A stretch of DNA of 64,000 bases, from NCBI GenBank assembly GCA_022448955.1, contig JAKVCU010000054.1, positions 1 to 64,000 on the forward strand, given 5' to 3'. Below the pieces are notes generated by a model. The model searched no databases, was not told where the DNA came from, and saw only the letters and a list, made by a program, of their open reading frames with translations. Both the position numbers and the translations under genes were made by a program. Every line of letters begins with the position of its first letter. Positions within the stretch are counted from its first letter, which is position 1. Positions 28,978 through 37,076 of this stretch are shown here, in pieces. This DNA is from Saprospiraceae bacterium (GTDB lineage Bacteria; Bacteroidota; Bacteroidia; Chitinophagales; Saprospiraceae).

Positions 28978-30132
28978 ATGCAAGTAGAGTTTAACATTTA
29001 TTCGGTACCATTGCTATTTGGTTTTTGGCATGGACTTTTGTTCACGACCTTGCTGTATATCAGAGGGTTCCGACAGGAGCGGTTGTCGGATTATTTATTG
29101 GCTACCTTGCTATTATTGGCCAGCATATATATCATGCCTTACATGCTGGGATTTATGAATGTGTCTGTCATGTGGGATGAATTATTATTCTTTCCCACTG
29201 ATCCGGGCCTGTTAATCGGACCGGTGATTTACTTCTATCTGATCACCCAGACCAACCAGGATTTTCAGTTTTCCCGGAAAGACTTCTGGCATCTGCTACT
29301 ATTTGCTATTTATTTTTTCTACCACTTGGTTATTTTTGTGCAAGGAAAGGATATGGTGCAGTGGTGGATTCACAATGTCGATTCACTTTATGTTGAACCT
29401 GCTATAAAAGTCATAACTTTAGCTGCCAATTATTATTATTTATACATTTCTATGCGATATTATCGACGCTATCGTTCTTGGGTAGAAAGCACTTATGCCG
29501 ATCCGGAACCAATCCAGTTTAGGTGGTACCGCAATTTTCTTTATTTGATGGGAGCCTCCATTACCTTGTCCTGGTCTTTTGCTGCGCTGAACGAATTGGG
29601 TGCTCAGTTAAGTTATACCCAGAATTGGTGGGAATATTTCTTTATCGCTATTTTGGTGTACTTATTAAGCTTGTTTGGTTTTACCCAGAACCAGAGGACT
29701 TTACTTTTTTTTGATAAAAATATTCAAAGCGAGGCTCAAGAAAAAAATAATATACAAGACAAAATAACCAACCAAGAATTGGCGACCTGGAGAGATAAAA
29801 TTCAGCAGTTTTTAACAGACGACAAAATCTATCTCCAACCGGAATTAAGCTTGATCGATATGGCAGATCGCCTGGAGATAAGCAGTAATATGTTGTCACA
29901 GTATATCAATCTTGGCTTTGGAATAAATTTTAAACAGCTAATCAATGATTTTCGGATCGGAGAGTTTAAAAAGGAGGTGGTTAAAGAAAGTAACAGCCAC
30001 ATGACATTATTGGCTATCGCCATGAATTGCGGATTTAATTCCAAAGCTACTTTTAACCGGGTTTTTAAAAAATCTACGGGCCTGTCTCCCCGGGAATACA
30101 TCGATCAGGCCAAATCGGATTCAACCTCTTAG
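28978..30132 (+). CDS. Membrane-bound AraC-family transcriptional regulator
   Basis: 384 residues from the ATG at 28978; a GTG 14 codons earlier is possible but adds a polar leader. The N-terminal 250 residues hold about seven hydrophobic helices (for example VPLLFGFWHGLLFTTLLYI and WWEYFFIAILVYLLSLFGF). The C-terminal 100 residues are an AraC-type double helix-turn-helix: LIDMADRLEISSNMLSQYIN and GFNSKATFNRVFKKSTGLSP. This 7TM-AraC arrangement is common in Bacteroidota, where such regulators sense an envelope or extracellular ligand. Immediately upstream of the NRPS start, it could control the lost synthetase genes. Targets are otherwise unknown. Confidence 0.85.
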   Translation: MQVEFNIYSVPLLFGFWHGLLFTTLLYIRGFRQERLSDYLLATLLLLASIYIMPYMLGFMNVSVMWDELLFFPTDPGLLIGPVIYFYLITQTNQDFQFSRKDFWHLLLFAIYFFYHLVIFVQGKDMVQWWIHNVDSLYVEPAIKVITLAANYYYLYISMRYYRRYRSWVESTYADPEPIQFRWYRNFLYLMGASITLSWSFAALNELGAQLSYTQNWWEYFFIAILVYLLSLFGFTQNQRTLLFFDKNIQSEAQEKNNIQDKITNQELATWRDKIQQFLTDDKIYLQPELSLIDMADRLEISSNMLSQYINLGFGINFKQLINDFRIGEFKKEVVKESNSHMTLLAIAMNCGFNSKATFNRVFKKSTGLSPREYIDQAKSDSTS

Positions 30133-30179
30133 CGCCTTCGCCACCAGGTATACTAATAACAAAATGAAGTCAACTAAAT

Positions 30180-30461
30180 ATGAGCAATAAAACCGACACA
30201 CCCCCCGATTTCCTTAGTGAAATCCCAAAGGTGTCCGACCAAGATAGTTATGAACTCTCTCCAGCGCAGATGGGGAATTGGCTGATGAATACTTACCTCA
30301 AGAACCCCGGCCCTTTCAATTCCTGTATCCTCTCGACAATTCCGGAACTACATGTAGGTATTTTTATGGAAGCCCTGGAAACGCTGATCAAGCGGCACGA
30401 GATATTACTGAATACCTTTACCCTGGAAGCCGGTACCCCCCGGGTGGTAACTACTTTGTAG
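30180..30461 (+). pseudogene. Nonribosomal peptide synthetase, N-terminal condensation-domain fragment
   Basis: 93 codons. YELSPAQMGNWLMNTYLKNP, then GPFNSCILSTI and FMEALETLIKRHEILLNTF, match the first beta-strand and helices of an NRPS condensation domain (the C1/C2 region). The catalytic HHxxxDG motif should follow but is absent: the frame ends at 30461 and repeat A starts about 34 bp later. The gene starts 48 bp after the AraC regulator, a spacing typical of a co-transcribed gene. It is a remnant of a much larger synthetase. Confidence 0.7.
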
Positions 30462-30494
30462 TCAGTCTTGTATCTCTTTTCAGGAAAGCCCTAG

Positions 30495-30543
30495 TGTACC
30501 AATCCCAGCCTGCCTCCATGCACGCTTTGGGCCAAACTACTTA
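30495..30543 (+). repeat. Repeat family A, right part only
   Basis: TGTACCAAT, then TGCACGCTTTGGGCCAAACT and ACTTAG, match 21661-21709 of the full copy (TGTACCAAT ... GGGCAAACTACTTAAG). This is the part missing from 23534-23650. The following 170 bp to the tRNA terminator show nothing else. Confidence 0.55.
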
Positions 30544-30712
30544 GAATACGGAAGATGACTTTATTTGGGTATTAAAATATTAAGATGTATCAACAATGAT
30601 GCAGTCGAACTAAAACGTAATACTTAATCTAGTCGTATAGAGCAGCAACCACATAAATTATCCCTACCCTATTTTAGAAATATTAATACAAACCTAAACG
30701 ACACATAATGAA

Positions 30713-30752
30713 AAAAGCCTATCATAAGTATTTGACTTACAATAGGCTTTTG
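30713..30752 (-). terminator. Terminator of tRNA-Pro
   Basis: On the minus strand AAAAGCCTATTGTAAG and CTTATGATAGGCTTTTTT form a long stem ending in a T-run, immediately 3' of tRNA-Pro. Confidence 0.8.
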
Positions 30753-30762
30753 ATTTAACTTG

Positions 30763-30837
30763 TCGGGGCGGCAGGATTCGAACCTGCGACCCCCTGCTCC
30801 CAAAGCAGGTGCGCTAACCGGACTGCGCTACGCCCCG
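30763..30837 (-). tRNA. tRNA-Pro (anticodon TGG)
   Basis: On the minus strand the acceptor stem CGGGGCG pairs with CGCCCCG. The anticodon arm is CCTGC-TTTGGGA-GCAGG, with TGG in the loop, and the T-arm contains GGTTCGAATCC. 75 nt including the discriminator A; the 3' CCA is not encoded. It is followed by a rho-independent terminator. Confidence 0.95.
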
Positions 30838-30974
30838 ATGTGCATTTTTAATTTTAATGCGCGGCGAAGATAAAAGTAGAATTTATTTTTTCAAAGAAAC
30901 TTTTACTTTTTTTTCAACTTTTTTTCAGTTGTGCTCGCCTTTAAAATCTAGAGTACTTTTTACCCTGAAAAAAA

Positions 30975-31066
30975 TGGCGGTGACGGCGGGATTCGAACCC
31001 GCGGTACCCCGATAAGAGTACGTCGGTTTAGCAAACCGGTGGTTTCAGCCACTCACCCACGTCACC
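30975..31066 (-). tRNA. tRNA-Ser (anticodon GCT)
   Basis: On the minus strand the acceptor stem is GGTGACG/CGTCACC. The anticodon arm is CCGGTTTGCTAAACCG with GCT. A long variable arm (CGTACTCTTATCGGGGTACCG) identifies a class II serine tRNA, and the T-arm contains GGTTCGAATCC. A 3' CCA appears to be encoded (30975-30977), unlike tRNA-Pro next to it. It reads A/U-third serine codons AGC/AGU. Confidence 0.95.
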
Positions 31067-31186
31067 ATGGATAACTACTAAATTTCAGAATAATTCTTTC
31101 ATTATCCTCCGCTCTGTTTAAAAGCGATTGCAAAAATATATAAGGAGAACTTTTTTTCCAAATGTTTTTGCATTATTTTTCATCTT

Positions 31187-31195
31187 TTATACACA
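31187..31195 (+). promoter_or_regulatory. Isolated DnaA-box-like site
   Basis: TTATACACA fits the general bacterial DnaA box TTATNCACA. It is a single site 43 bp beyond the 3' end of dnaA, and no cluster was seen on either side of the gene. It may be fortuitous in AT-rich DNA. Confidence 0.25.
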
Positions 31196-31237
31196 AAATG
31201 AAAAATCACTAAAAAAAGTTCCCCTTTCAAAAAATAA

Positions 31238-32674
31238 TTATTTGTCATTCAAGCTGAGCTTGATTTTCTTCTCTAGTTCTGTAACCGTATCTTTAAAAAT
31301 AGCATTTGTTTCCATTAAATCTTGAACCGTTCTACAAGAATAGATTACGGTACTATGATCACGGCCACCAAAATTCTCACCAATCGATTTTAAAGATTTA
31401 TCCGTTAAGTTTTTAGCTAGATACATCGATAATTGTCTAGCAATCACAATAGAACGTTTACGGGTCTTTCCTTGTAGCTTTTCCGGTTGAATGTCGAAGT
31501 GGTCTGCCACCAGTTTTTGGATAAAGTCAACAGTAATCTCCTTATTGATCTCAGTGACGAAATTTTTAACCACCTCCTTGGCCAAGTCTACATCCATCTC
31601 TCGGCGATTTAAAGAAGACTGAGCAATCAAGGACACCAACACCCCTTCTAATTCTCTGATATTATTTTGAATATTGAAACAAATAAACTCAACCACATCC
31701 TGGGATATCTCCACCCCTTCCCTATTCATCTTTGCCTCAAGGATAGCAATCCTAGTCTCCAAATCTGGTGCTTGTAAATCTGCAGATAATCCCCACTTAA
31801 AACGAGAGATCAGCCGCTCTTCCATTCCATCCAAATCTTTTGGCGCACGATCAGAAGTTAAGATGATTTGCTTACCATTTTGGTGTAACTGATTAAAAAT
31901 ATGAAAGAAGATCTCTTGCGTTTTTTGTTTGTTTGCTAAAAACTGAATATCATCAACGATAAGTACGTCAATCAATTGATAAAAGTTGACAAAATCGTTA
32001 ACGGCATTATTCTTTATGGATTGAATAATTTGATTCGTGAATTTTTCTGAAGAAACGTAAAGGACTGTTTTATCGGGAAACTTCTCTAATACATCATTCC
32101 CTATTGCTTGGGCTAAATGTGTTTTTCCTAGGCCTACCTCTCCAAATACTACAAGTGGATTGAAGGAAGTACCCCCTGGCTTTTTGGCTATAGCCAAACC
32201 AGCAGAACGTGCCAGACGATTACAATCACCCTCAATATAATTTTCAAAACGATAGTTTTGATTCAATTGTGGATCGATTTTCACCTTCCTAATTCCAGGA
32301 ATAATGAATGGATTTTTGATATTAGCTGTACTAACGGTACCTGGCCCCATACCATTACTCGATCCCTTGTTAGCTCCAACGCTTACACCTGCATCCTCCT
32401 TTTTTCTACGACTATTAGCGTTCGCCATTAATATCTGATACTCTAGGCGTCCTTTGTCACCTAGCTCAGTCCTTATGGTTCTCTTAAGAAGTGAAACATA
32501 ATGCTCTTCTAACCACTCGTAGAAAAATTTATTGGGTACTTGTATCGTCAGTGCATTATTCTCTAATCGAACCGGACGGATAGGTTCAAACCAAGTTCTA
32601 TAGCTCTGAGCAGGTACGTTTCTACGAATGGATTGAAGACAGTTATCCCATACTGTAGTACAATCGTTTACCAT
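31238..32674 (-). CDS. dnaA: Chromosomal replication initiator DnaA
   Basis: 478 residues, full length. Domain I (1-90) has the CLQSIRRNVPAQSYRTWFEP start. A variable linker follows (about 95-130). The AAA+ domain (about 140-345) carries Walker A GEVGLGKTHLAQ, Walker B VLIVDDIQFL and sensor/arginine-finger elements around ILTSDRAPKDLDGMEERLIS. Domain IV (about 370-478) ends with the DnaA-box-binding signature GGRDHSTVIYSCRTVQDLM. It binds DnaA boxes as ATP-DnaA and opens oriC. dnaN is not adjacent, and no DnaA-box cluster is evident near the gene, so oriC is probably elsewhere or unrecognised. Confidence 0.97.
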   Translation of the reverse strand: MVNDCTTVWDNCLQSIRRNVPAQSYRTWFEPIRPVRLENNALTIQVPNKFFYEWLEEHYVSLLKRTIRTELGDKGRLEYQILMANANSRRKKEDAGVSVGANKGSSNGMGPGTVSTANIKNPFIIPGIRKVKIDPQLNQNYRFENYIEGDCNRLARSAGLAIAKKPGGTSFNPLVVFGEVGLGKTHLAQAIGNDVLEKFPDKTVLYVSSEKFTNQIIQSIKNNAVNDFVNFYQLIDVLIVDDIQFLANKQKTQEIFFHIFNQLHQNGKQIILTSDRAPKDLDGMEERLISRFKWGLSADLQAPDLETRIAILEAKMNREGVEISQDVVEFICFNIQNNIRELEGVLVSLIAQSSLNRREMDVDLAKEVVKNFVTEINKEITVDFIQKLVADHFDIQPEKLQGKTRKRSIVIARQLSMYLAKNLTDKSLKSIGENFGGRDHSTVIYSCRTVQDLMETNAIFKDTVTELEKKIKLSLNDK

Positions 32675-33063
32675 TCTAAAAATGTGTTATTGTAGTTATA
32701 CAATAAAATTACCTAATCACTGAAAGTATCAGTAAGTTGGAGACAGGAATCTAATCTTGATAGTTTGTTAGTATCAGTTATCAGAGAAGGACTTATTGCT
32801 GCCTTAAAATTTGTATTTGCTGTTCGTTTGAATAGCGAAGGACTACAAAGATGGAGTTTTTTTCCCTTTCAGGAAAATAAAATCCATCTTTTTTTCTACC
32901 TTTTTTTTATATCAACAACTTGGTGAAACAACTAGCCATACACTCCATTTTCTATAAGCATTATAAATCAAGACTTAAGGAACGCAAAACCATTGTTATG
33001 GCATCTTAAAACAGTCACCTCCTTGCAAAATATTTCAAAATTTAAGCAAAAAGATACAACTCC
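32675..33063. other. Upstream region of dnaA
   Basis: 389 bp between dnaA and the metallophosphatase gene, both read leftwards. It contains the hairpin at 32849-32896 and AT-rich tracts. CATCTTTG on the minus strand near 32846-32853 is a near match to the Bacteroidota -7 element. No DnaA-box cluster was seen. Confidence 0.4.
32849..32896. terminator. Hairpin terminator between metallophosphatase and dnaA
   Basis: AGATGGA (32849-32855) pairs with TCCATCT (32883-32889), and the arms continue into T-rich/A-rich pairing up to TCC-ctttca-GGA. A T-run follows on the plus strand, and a shorter TTTG on the minus strand. It most likely ends transcription of the 5'-nucleotidase pair before dnaA. Confidence 0.6.
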
Positions 33064-33975
33064 TTATTCAATAAGCATTGGTCGGCAAGTATAGCACTTG
33101 TTTGGATTTCCTCGCTCAAAGTAGACCTCTAATCGACCAAGCATAATTCCAGCCCATCCAACTTGATTTATCAAAATGGCATTTCCATCCTTATTCTTTA
33201 AAATAGTAGGTTGATCCAGAAAGGTATGCGTATGACCTCCAATGATAATATCCACATTAGAAGTATTCATGCCTAATATATGATCAGATACCATATTCCC
33301 TTTATACTGATATCCCAGATGCGATAGAATAATAACTAAATCACATCCTTCCTCTTCTTTTAGGTAAAGCGCTACTTCATTTACCTTTGTGATGGGGTCC
33401 AAGTAACGAGTCTCTTTATATAGATCTTTTGGTACTAATCCATTCAGCTCAATCCCTACTCCTGAAACACCAATCTTTAAAGGCCCCTTACGGAAGACTT
33501 TAAATGGCTGAGTTTTCCCATTCATAATCGTATCAGAAAAATCATAATTGGCTACTAAAAAAGGAAAATTAGCGTGTGGTAATTGTTTATATAAACCATC
33601 AATACCTGCATCAAAATCATGATTACCAATAGTTGCAGCATCATATTGCATAGCACTCATGGCCTTCAATTCTATCTCTCCTCCAAAGAAATTAAAATAG
33701 GGGGTTCCCTGAAAAATGTCTCCTGCATCCAACAATAATACGTGTTCTTCTGATGCCCTCAGTTTTTTGATTAGACTTGCCCGAGCAGCAACGCCTCCTT
33801 TCCCTTTATATTTACCATCCTCAAAAGGATCTATTCTACTATGAAAATCATTAGTATGAAGAATATTCAGCTTTATCATATCCCGAGATCGTCCTTGGCC
33901 TATTAGCTCCGGCAAGCCTATTCCCATGAATAAACTTCCAATACCGATATCCTTTACAAATTTACGTCTATTCAT
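33064..33975 (-). CDS. Exported metallophosphatase, 5'-nucleotidase N-terminal domain
   Basis: 303 residues. The N-terminus has a twin-arginine-like leader (MNRRKFVKDIGIGSLFMGIG), suggesting Tat export. The calcineurin-like metallophosphatase motifs are all present: HTNDFHS, LLDAGDIFQG, TIGNHDFD, ILSHLG and GGHTHTF, providing ligands for two metals. This is the catalytic half of UshA-type 5'-nucleotidases. The C-terminal substrate-binding half is a separate gene just upstream, overlapping by 8 bp, so the two are co-translated and probably act together on periplasmic nucleotides. The start is fixed by that overlap and the leader. Confidence 0.9.
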   Translation of the reverse strand: MNRRKFVKDIGIGSLFMGIGLPELIGQGRSRDMIKLNILHTNDFHSRIDPFEDGKYKGKGGVAARASLIKKLRASEEHVLLLDAGDIFQGTPYFNFFGGEIELKAMSAMQYDAATIGNHDFDAGIDGLYKQLPHANFPFLVANYDFSDTIMNGKTQPFKVFRKGPLKIGVSGVGIELNGLVPKDLYKETRYLDPITKVNEVALYLKEEEGCDLVIILSHLGYQYKGNMVSDHILGMNTSNVDIIIGGHTHTFLDQPTILKNKDGNAILINQVGWAGIMLGRLEVYFERGNPNKCYTCRPMLIE

Positions 33976-34705
33976 TATTCCTCTTTTTTATCCTTATGCG
34001 ATTTTCATAAAAAATTTCTTCATTTTTTCTATCTGCGAAATAATCAAAAATAGCTTCTCGAATAGATTTACCAGTCTCTTTTCTCTCTATTATTTTCAAG
34101 CCACTACCATCCCCTCCATTAGCAATATAATCTGTAATAGCTACAGAATAAACTTGATCTGCTTGAATAGATTGATCATTTAACTGAATTTGTTCTGCCT
34201 TTCCGACATCCAATTTATATTGCAAACCTCTACTAACAGGCCATCCCCCCTTGTATGCCATGAATTGAATAAAATCTATTAAATCATTTCCTTTTAAATA
34301 TAACACGGTTAATCCATTCTCAAAGGGCATCAACTCGAATATTTTTCGACGTTTCACTTCTCCCTGTTCCAAACTACCTATTCGAATTCCACCACTATTC
34401 ATAACCCCCAAATCTACTTTTTCATCCAAATATATGGAAGCTTGATCAACTAATACGTCTGCTAACCAATTACCCAAACTACCCTCAGGCCGAGCTTTCT
34501 CAAGCTTTGTACCCAACCTTCCTATTACCTCATCCATTTCTTTATCCAATGCAGCCTTATATGGCGCTACTAGCTTTTGCACAGCTACATCCTCTTCTAA
34601 ATCAGAAACGTTTGTTGTTTGGCTTTGAATACTTGATAAGTGATTAACTTTACAAGACCATAACCCAATACATATTAGGATGATTATTTCCCATCTTAAT
34701 TTCAT
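33968..34705 (-). CDS. 5'-nucleotidase C-terminal domain lipoprotein
   Basis: 245 residues. Lipoprotein leader with lipobox GLWSC at about residue 18. The rest is a 5'-nucleotidase C-terminal domain: EGSLGNWLADVLVDQA, the substrate-loop NSGGIRIG, FELMPFENGLTVL and YSVAITDYIANGGDGS. In UshA this domain binds the nucleoside base and closes over the metallophosphatase domain. Here it stands alone as a lipid-anchored protein and is encoded before the catalytic partner. Such two-gene versions occur in other Bacteroidota, to my recollection. Confidence 0.9.
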   Translation of the reverse strand: MKLRWEIIILICIGLWSCKVNHLSSIQSQTTNVSDLEEDVAVQKLVAPYKAALDKEMDEVIGRLGTKLEKARPEGSLGNWLADVLVDQASIYLDEKVDLGVMNSGGIRIGSLEQGEVKRRKIFELMPFENGLTVLYLKGNDLIDFIQFMAYKGGWPVSRGLQYKLDVGKAEQIQLNDQSIQADQVYSVAITDYIANGGDGSGLKIIERKETGKSIREAIFDYFADRKNEEIFYENRIRIKKRNNE

Positions 34706-34754
34706 CTCTATACTTTTTATTTTTTAAACCAGCTCGTAAGTAGTAAATCTAGAA

Positions 34755-34873
34755 CCTGTTAGCCTCTGGCTGGAATTGGCAACACAAAATTTCAGCCAAT
34801 GGCTGAGAGGTTTACATCGGATAAAAGCCATGCTCAACTTTACTATCGTCAGCTTCTTACGATTTTTGAACTA
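34755..34873 (-). repeat. Repeat family A copy
   Basis: On the minus strand the blocks AAATCGTAAGAAGCTGACGA, GAGCATGGC, CATTGGCTGAAATTTTG and CCAATTCCAGCC follow the order seen at 21577-21680. The right-end AAACTACTTA block is not present. The element is intact through the position where the island interrupts the copy at 23.65 kb. Confidence 0.5.
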
Positions 34874-34874
34874 G

Positions 34875-35030
34875 CACACTATAATCTAAATTACTTAGCA
34901 TTTTGAAGGCGTCTTTTCACTCAGCTCTGCCTTGCGTACCCGCCTTAACAGCTATGCCTTAGGCTCCGCCGCACCTTTAGCTGAGCAAAATCAGCTGGTT
35001 CAAAATTACAATAAACTTAAATTACAGTTT
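34875..35030 (+). repeat. Repeat family C, long form
   Basis: ACACTATAATCTAAATTACT at the left and AATAAACTTAAATTACAG at the right are imperfect inverted repeats. Flanks match 57451-57545 nearly base for base (CATTTTGAAGGCGTCTTTTC; CAGCTGGTTCAAAATTACAA). This copy has about 70 extra internal bases containing CTCCGCCGCACC, bounded by CAGCT on both sides, which the other copy lacks. Confidence 0.65.
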
Positions 35031-35642
35031 TTATGTAATATGCAATTTTGTTAAGCACGTAAACTTATTAAAACACAAACTAGTCGTAACATAATTGACT
35101 TATTCGACTAAACCAAAATAAGGGTAAGGAATAAAATTTCATTCTGGATGAATTACGGAATAAGACATACCTTTTATGGTCAAATAAAACATTGATAGAA
35201 TAAGTCTAATATTTTTCGACAAAAGTCGGCTTGATTTAAGTTTTTTCAAAAAACACCATTAAATCTCAAAAACAGGATGTAACAAAGTAATCATTTTGCG
35301 TTAAGCTATGTAGAAGATTATGAAGAATTCTGTAATAAAATCAATTTACATATTGAATGTCCATAAATATTTCCATTCACTTAAAATATTTAGTACATGT
35401 ATGATAATTTGACTTACATCAGATACATCATAAAAAGGTAGATAGTCATCGTCGATTTTTAGGCGGTTATTTCATTTAGAAGTAATACAAGATGAATGCA
35501 GCAAAGAATCATCCAATCAATTATAAATGTTAATAAGCTTTTAAAATATTACTATCGACCATAGTTTTTTCTAATTTCACTTATAATTGAGCAAAAGTAT
35601 TTTTTCGGCTCTACTATAAGAAATCATTAAACCCTGACTACT

Positions 35643-37034
35643 ATGTCACCCTCAAAAGTAATCATTCCTACTGCAGTACTTACTGGACTGCTTGTTATCG
35701 CTTATTTTTTCTTACAACCTAATGAAAAGGTACAAGAAGATACTATTCTTGCCACTGTAAAAAAAGGTGAGTTTGTTATTAAGGTAACAGCCACTGGAGA
35801 ACTCAAAGCAAAACGATCAGAAAAAATAAGAGCTCCGCAGGGTATGCGCCCCGCAGGCATATTCGAAACCACCATTCAAAGCTTAGTCCCTGAAGGAACT
35901 ATTGTCAATGAAGGAGACTATGTAGCCTCGCTCGATCGAACGGAACTAGCCAGTAAAATGAGTAACGTTCAAACGGAAATCGAAAAGATCCAGACTCAAC
36001 TTGAACAAGCCAAAATCGATACCGCAATCGATATGCGCTCTATCCGTGATCAACTGATCAATCTGGGTTTTACAAAAAAAGAAAAACTACTTAATGTAGA
36101 ACAAAACAAGTTTGAACCACAATCGGTAATCCAGCAAACACAACTTGATCTTGAGCGTACAGAGCGAGACTATGGTCAATTGCTCAAAAACTATGAGTTA
36201 AAACAAAAGCAAGCTGTCGCTAAAATAGAAGAAATCAATACGCTACTCCGCCAAAACCAAAGACAACTGAAAATGCTGGCTGACCTTTCCGACAATTTCA
36301 ACATCAATGCACCCAAATCAGGGATGGTTATTTATGCTAGAAATTGGAATGGTAAAAAAGAACCCGGCTCCCGAGTATCTGCATGGAATCCCGTCGTGGC
36401 GGAATTACCAGACCTCAGTGATATGATCTCCAAAACCTACGTCAATGAGGTGGATATCAGTAAAGTAAAGGTGGGTCAAGATGTCAAATTGCAAGTAGAT
36501 GCTTTTCCCGATAACAAGTATTCAGGCCAAGTATTGCAAGTAGCCAATATTGGAGAACAGCTTCGCGGTTATGATGCTAAAGTTTTTGAAGTAGTTGTTC
36601 AAGTAAATGAAGTAGACTCTATTCTTCGACCTGCCATGACTACCTCCAATGAAATCGTAACAGAAACCCTTCAAAATGTAACCTTTATACCATTAGAAGC
36701 GCTTCAATCAGATAGCCTTACCTTTGTATATAAAAATGAGAATGGATCTATTGTACGTCAAGAGGTGATCACAGATTTAACGAATAATGATGAAGTTATT
36801 ATTTCATATGGCCTTCAAGAAGGAGATGACATCCACTTAATTGCACCAAGTGATCCAGAAAACTATCCCTTTAAGCCACTTGACCCAGCCATCAAAGAAA
36901 AAATTAGAAAAGCGCAAGAAGCTGCAGAAAAAGAGCGCCAGGCAAAGGCGGAAGCAAGAAAAAAGAAAATGGATAACGCACCTATCCCAAGCAGTAGTGG
37001 TGGTGGTGAAGACTTTTTCATCATTATGGACTAA
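35643..37034 (+). CDS. HlyD/MacA-type periplasmic adaptor of an efflux pump
   Basis: 463 residues. One N-terminal transmembrane anchor (about 6-25, VIIPTAVLTGLLVIAYFFL). Then the first half of a lipoyl-like domain (VKKGEFVIKVTATGELKAKR), a long coiled-coil hairpin (about 105-215) and the return strand (INAPKSGMVIYARNW). Beta-barrel (LSDMISKTYVNEVDISKVKV) and membrane-proximal domains follow. The C-terminal tail is Lys/Glu-rich and ends with a hydrophobic stretch. It links an inner-membrane permease to TolC. It is first in an operon with a MacB-like permease and a TolC-family gene. Confidence 0.9.
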   Translation: MSPSKVIIPTAVLTGLLVIAYFFLQPNEKVQEDTILATVKKGEFVIKVTATGELKAKRSEKIRAPQGMRPAGIFETTIQSLVPEGTIVNEGDYVASLDRTELASKMSNVQTEIEKIQTQLEQAKIDTAIDMRSIRDQLINLGFTKKEKLLNVEQNKFEPQSVIQQTQLDLERTERDYGQLLKNYELKQKQAVAKIEEINTLLRQNQRQLKMLADLSDNFNINAPKSGMVIYARNWNGKKEPGSRVSAWNPVVAELPDLSDMISKTYVNEVDISKVKVGQDVKLQVDAFPDNKYSGQVLQVANIGEQLRGYDAKVFEVVVQVNEVDSILRPAMTTSNEIVTETLQNVTFIPLEALQSDSLTFVYKNENGSIVRQEVITDLTNNDEVIISYGLQEGDDIHLIAPSDPENYPFKPLDPAIKEKIRKAQEAAEKERQAKAEARKKKMDNAPIPSSSGGGEDFFIIMD

Positions 37035-37076
37035 GCCAGTATTACTTTTTTCACTCTTATTCATGCAATTGATCTT

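Larger units (their letters stand above)
23651..30494 (+). mobile_element. Horizontally acquired island, fragment of a nonribosomal-peptide cluster
   Basis: All five genes read rightwards. Base and codon use are visibly more GC-rich than the flanks (for example GCC, CGG and CCGG-rich stretches), and repeat families A-D are absent inside. The outermost genes are both cut: a CmlA-like hydroxylase lacks its N-terminus and a condensation domain lacks everything after about 90 residues. The boundaries fall between the two halves of a family A repeat. No integrase, transposase or att-like duplication was seen. A chimeric assembly join is the main alternative. Confidence 0.55.
34706..35642. other. 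Long gene-free gap with repeats
   Basis: 937 bp between divergent transcription units. Repeat A (34755-34873) and repeat C (34875-35030) lie end to end in the left part. The remaining 600 bp are AT-rich without a supported gene. TATTTTTTCGG near 35599 is a weak -7-like match for the export operon. Confidence 0.5.

Noticed and set aside
23651-30494. Island considered as an integrative element or prophage
   Set aside because: No integrase, phage genes, conjugation genes or att-type duplication. The nearby tRNA-Pro and tRNA-Ser are intact and not at the boundary.
32675-33063. Region upstream of dnaA considered as oriC
   Set aside because: No cluster of DnaA boxes or 13-mer-like repeats could be found by eye.
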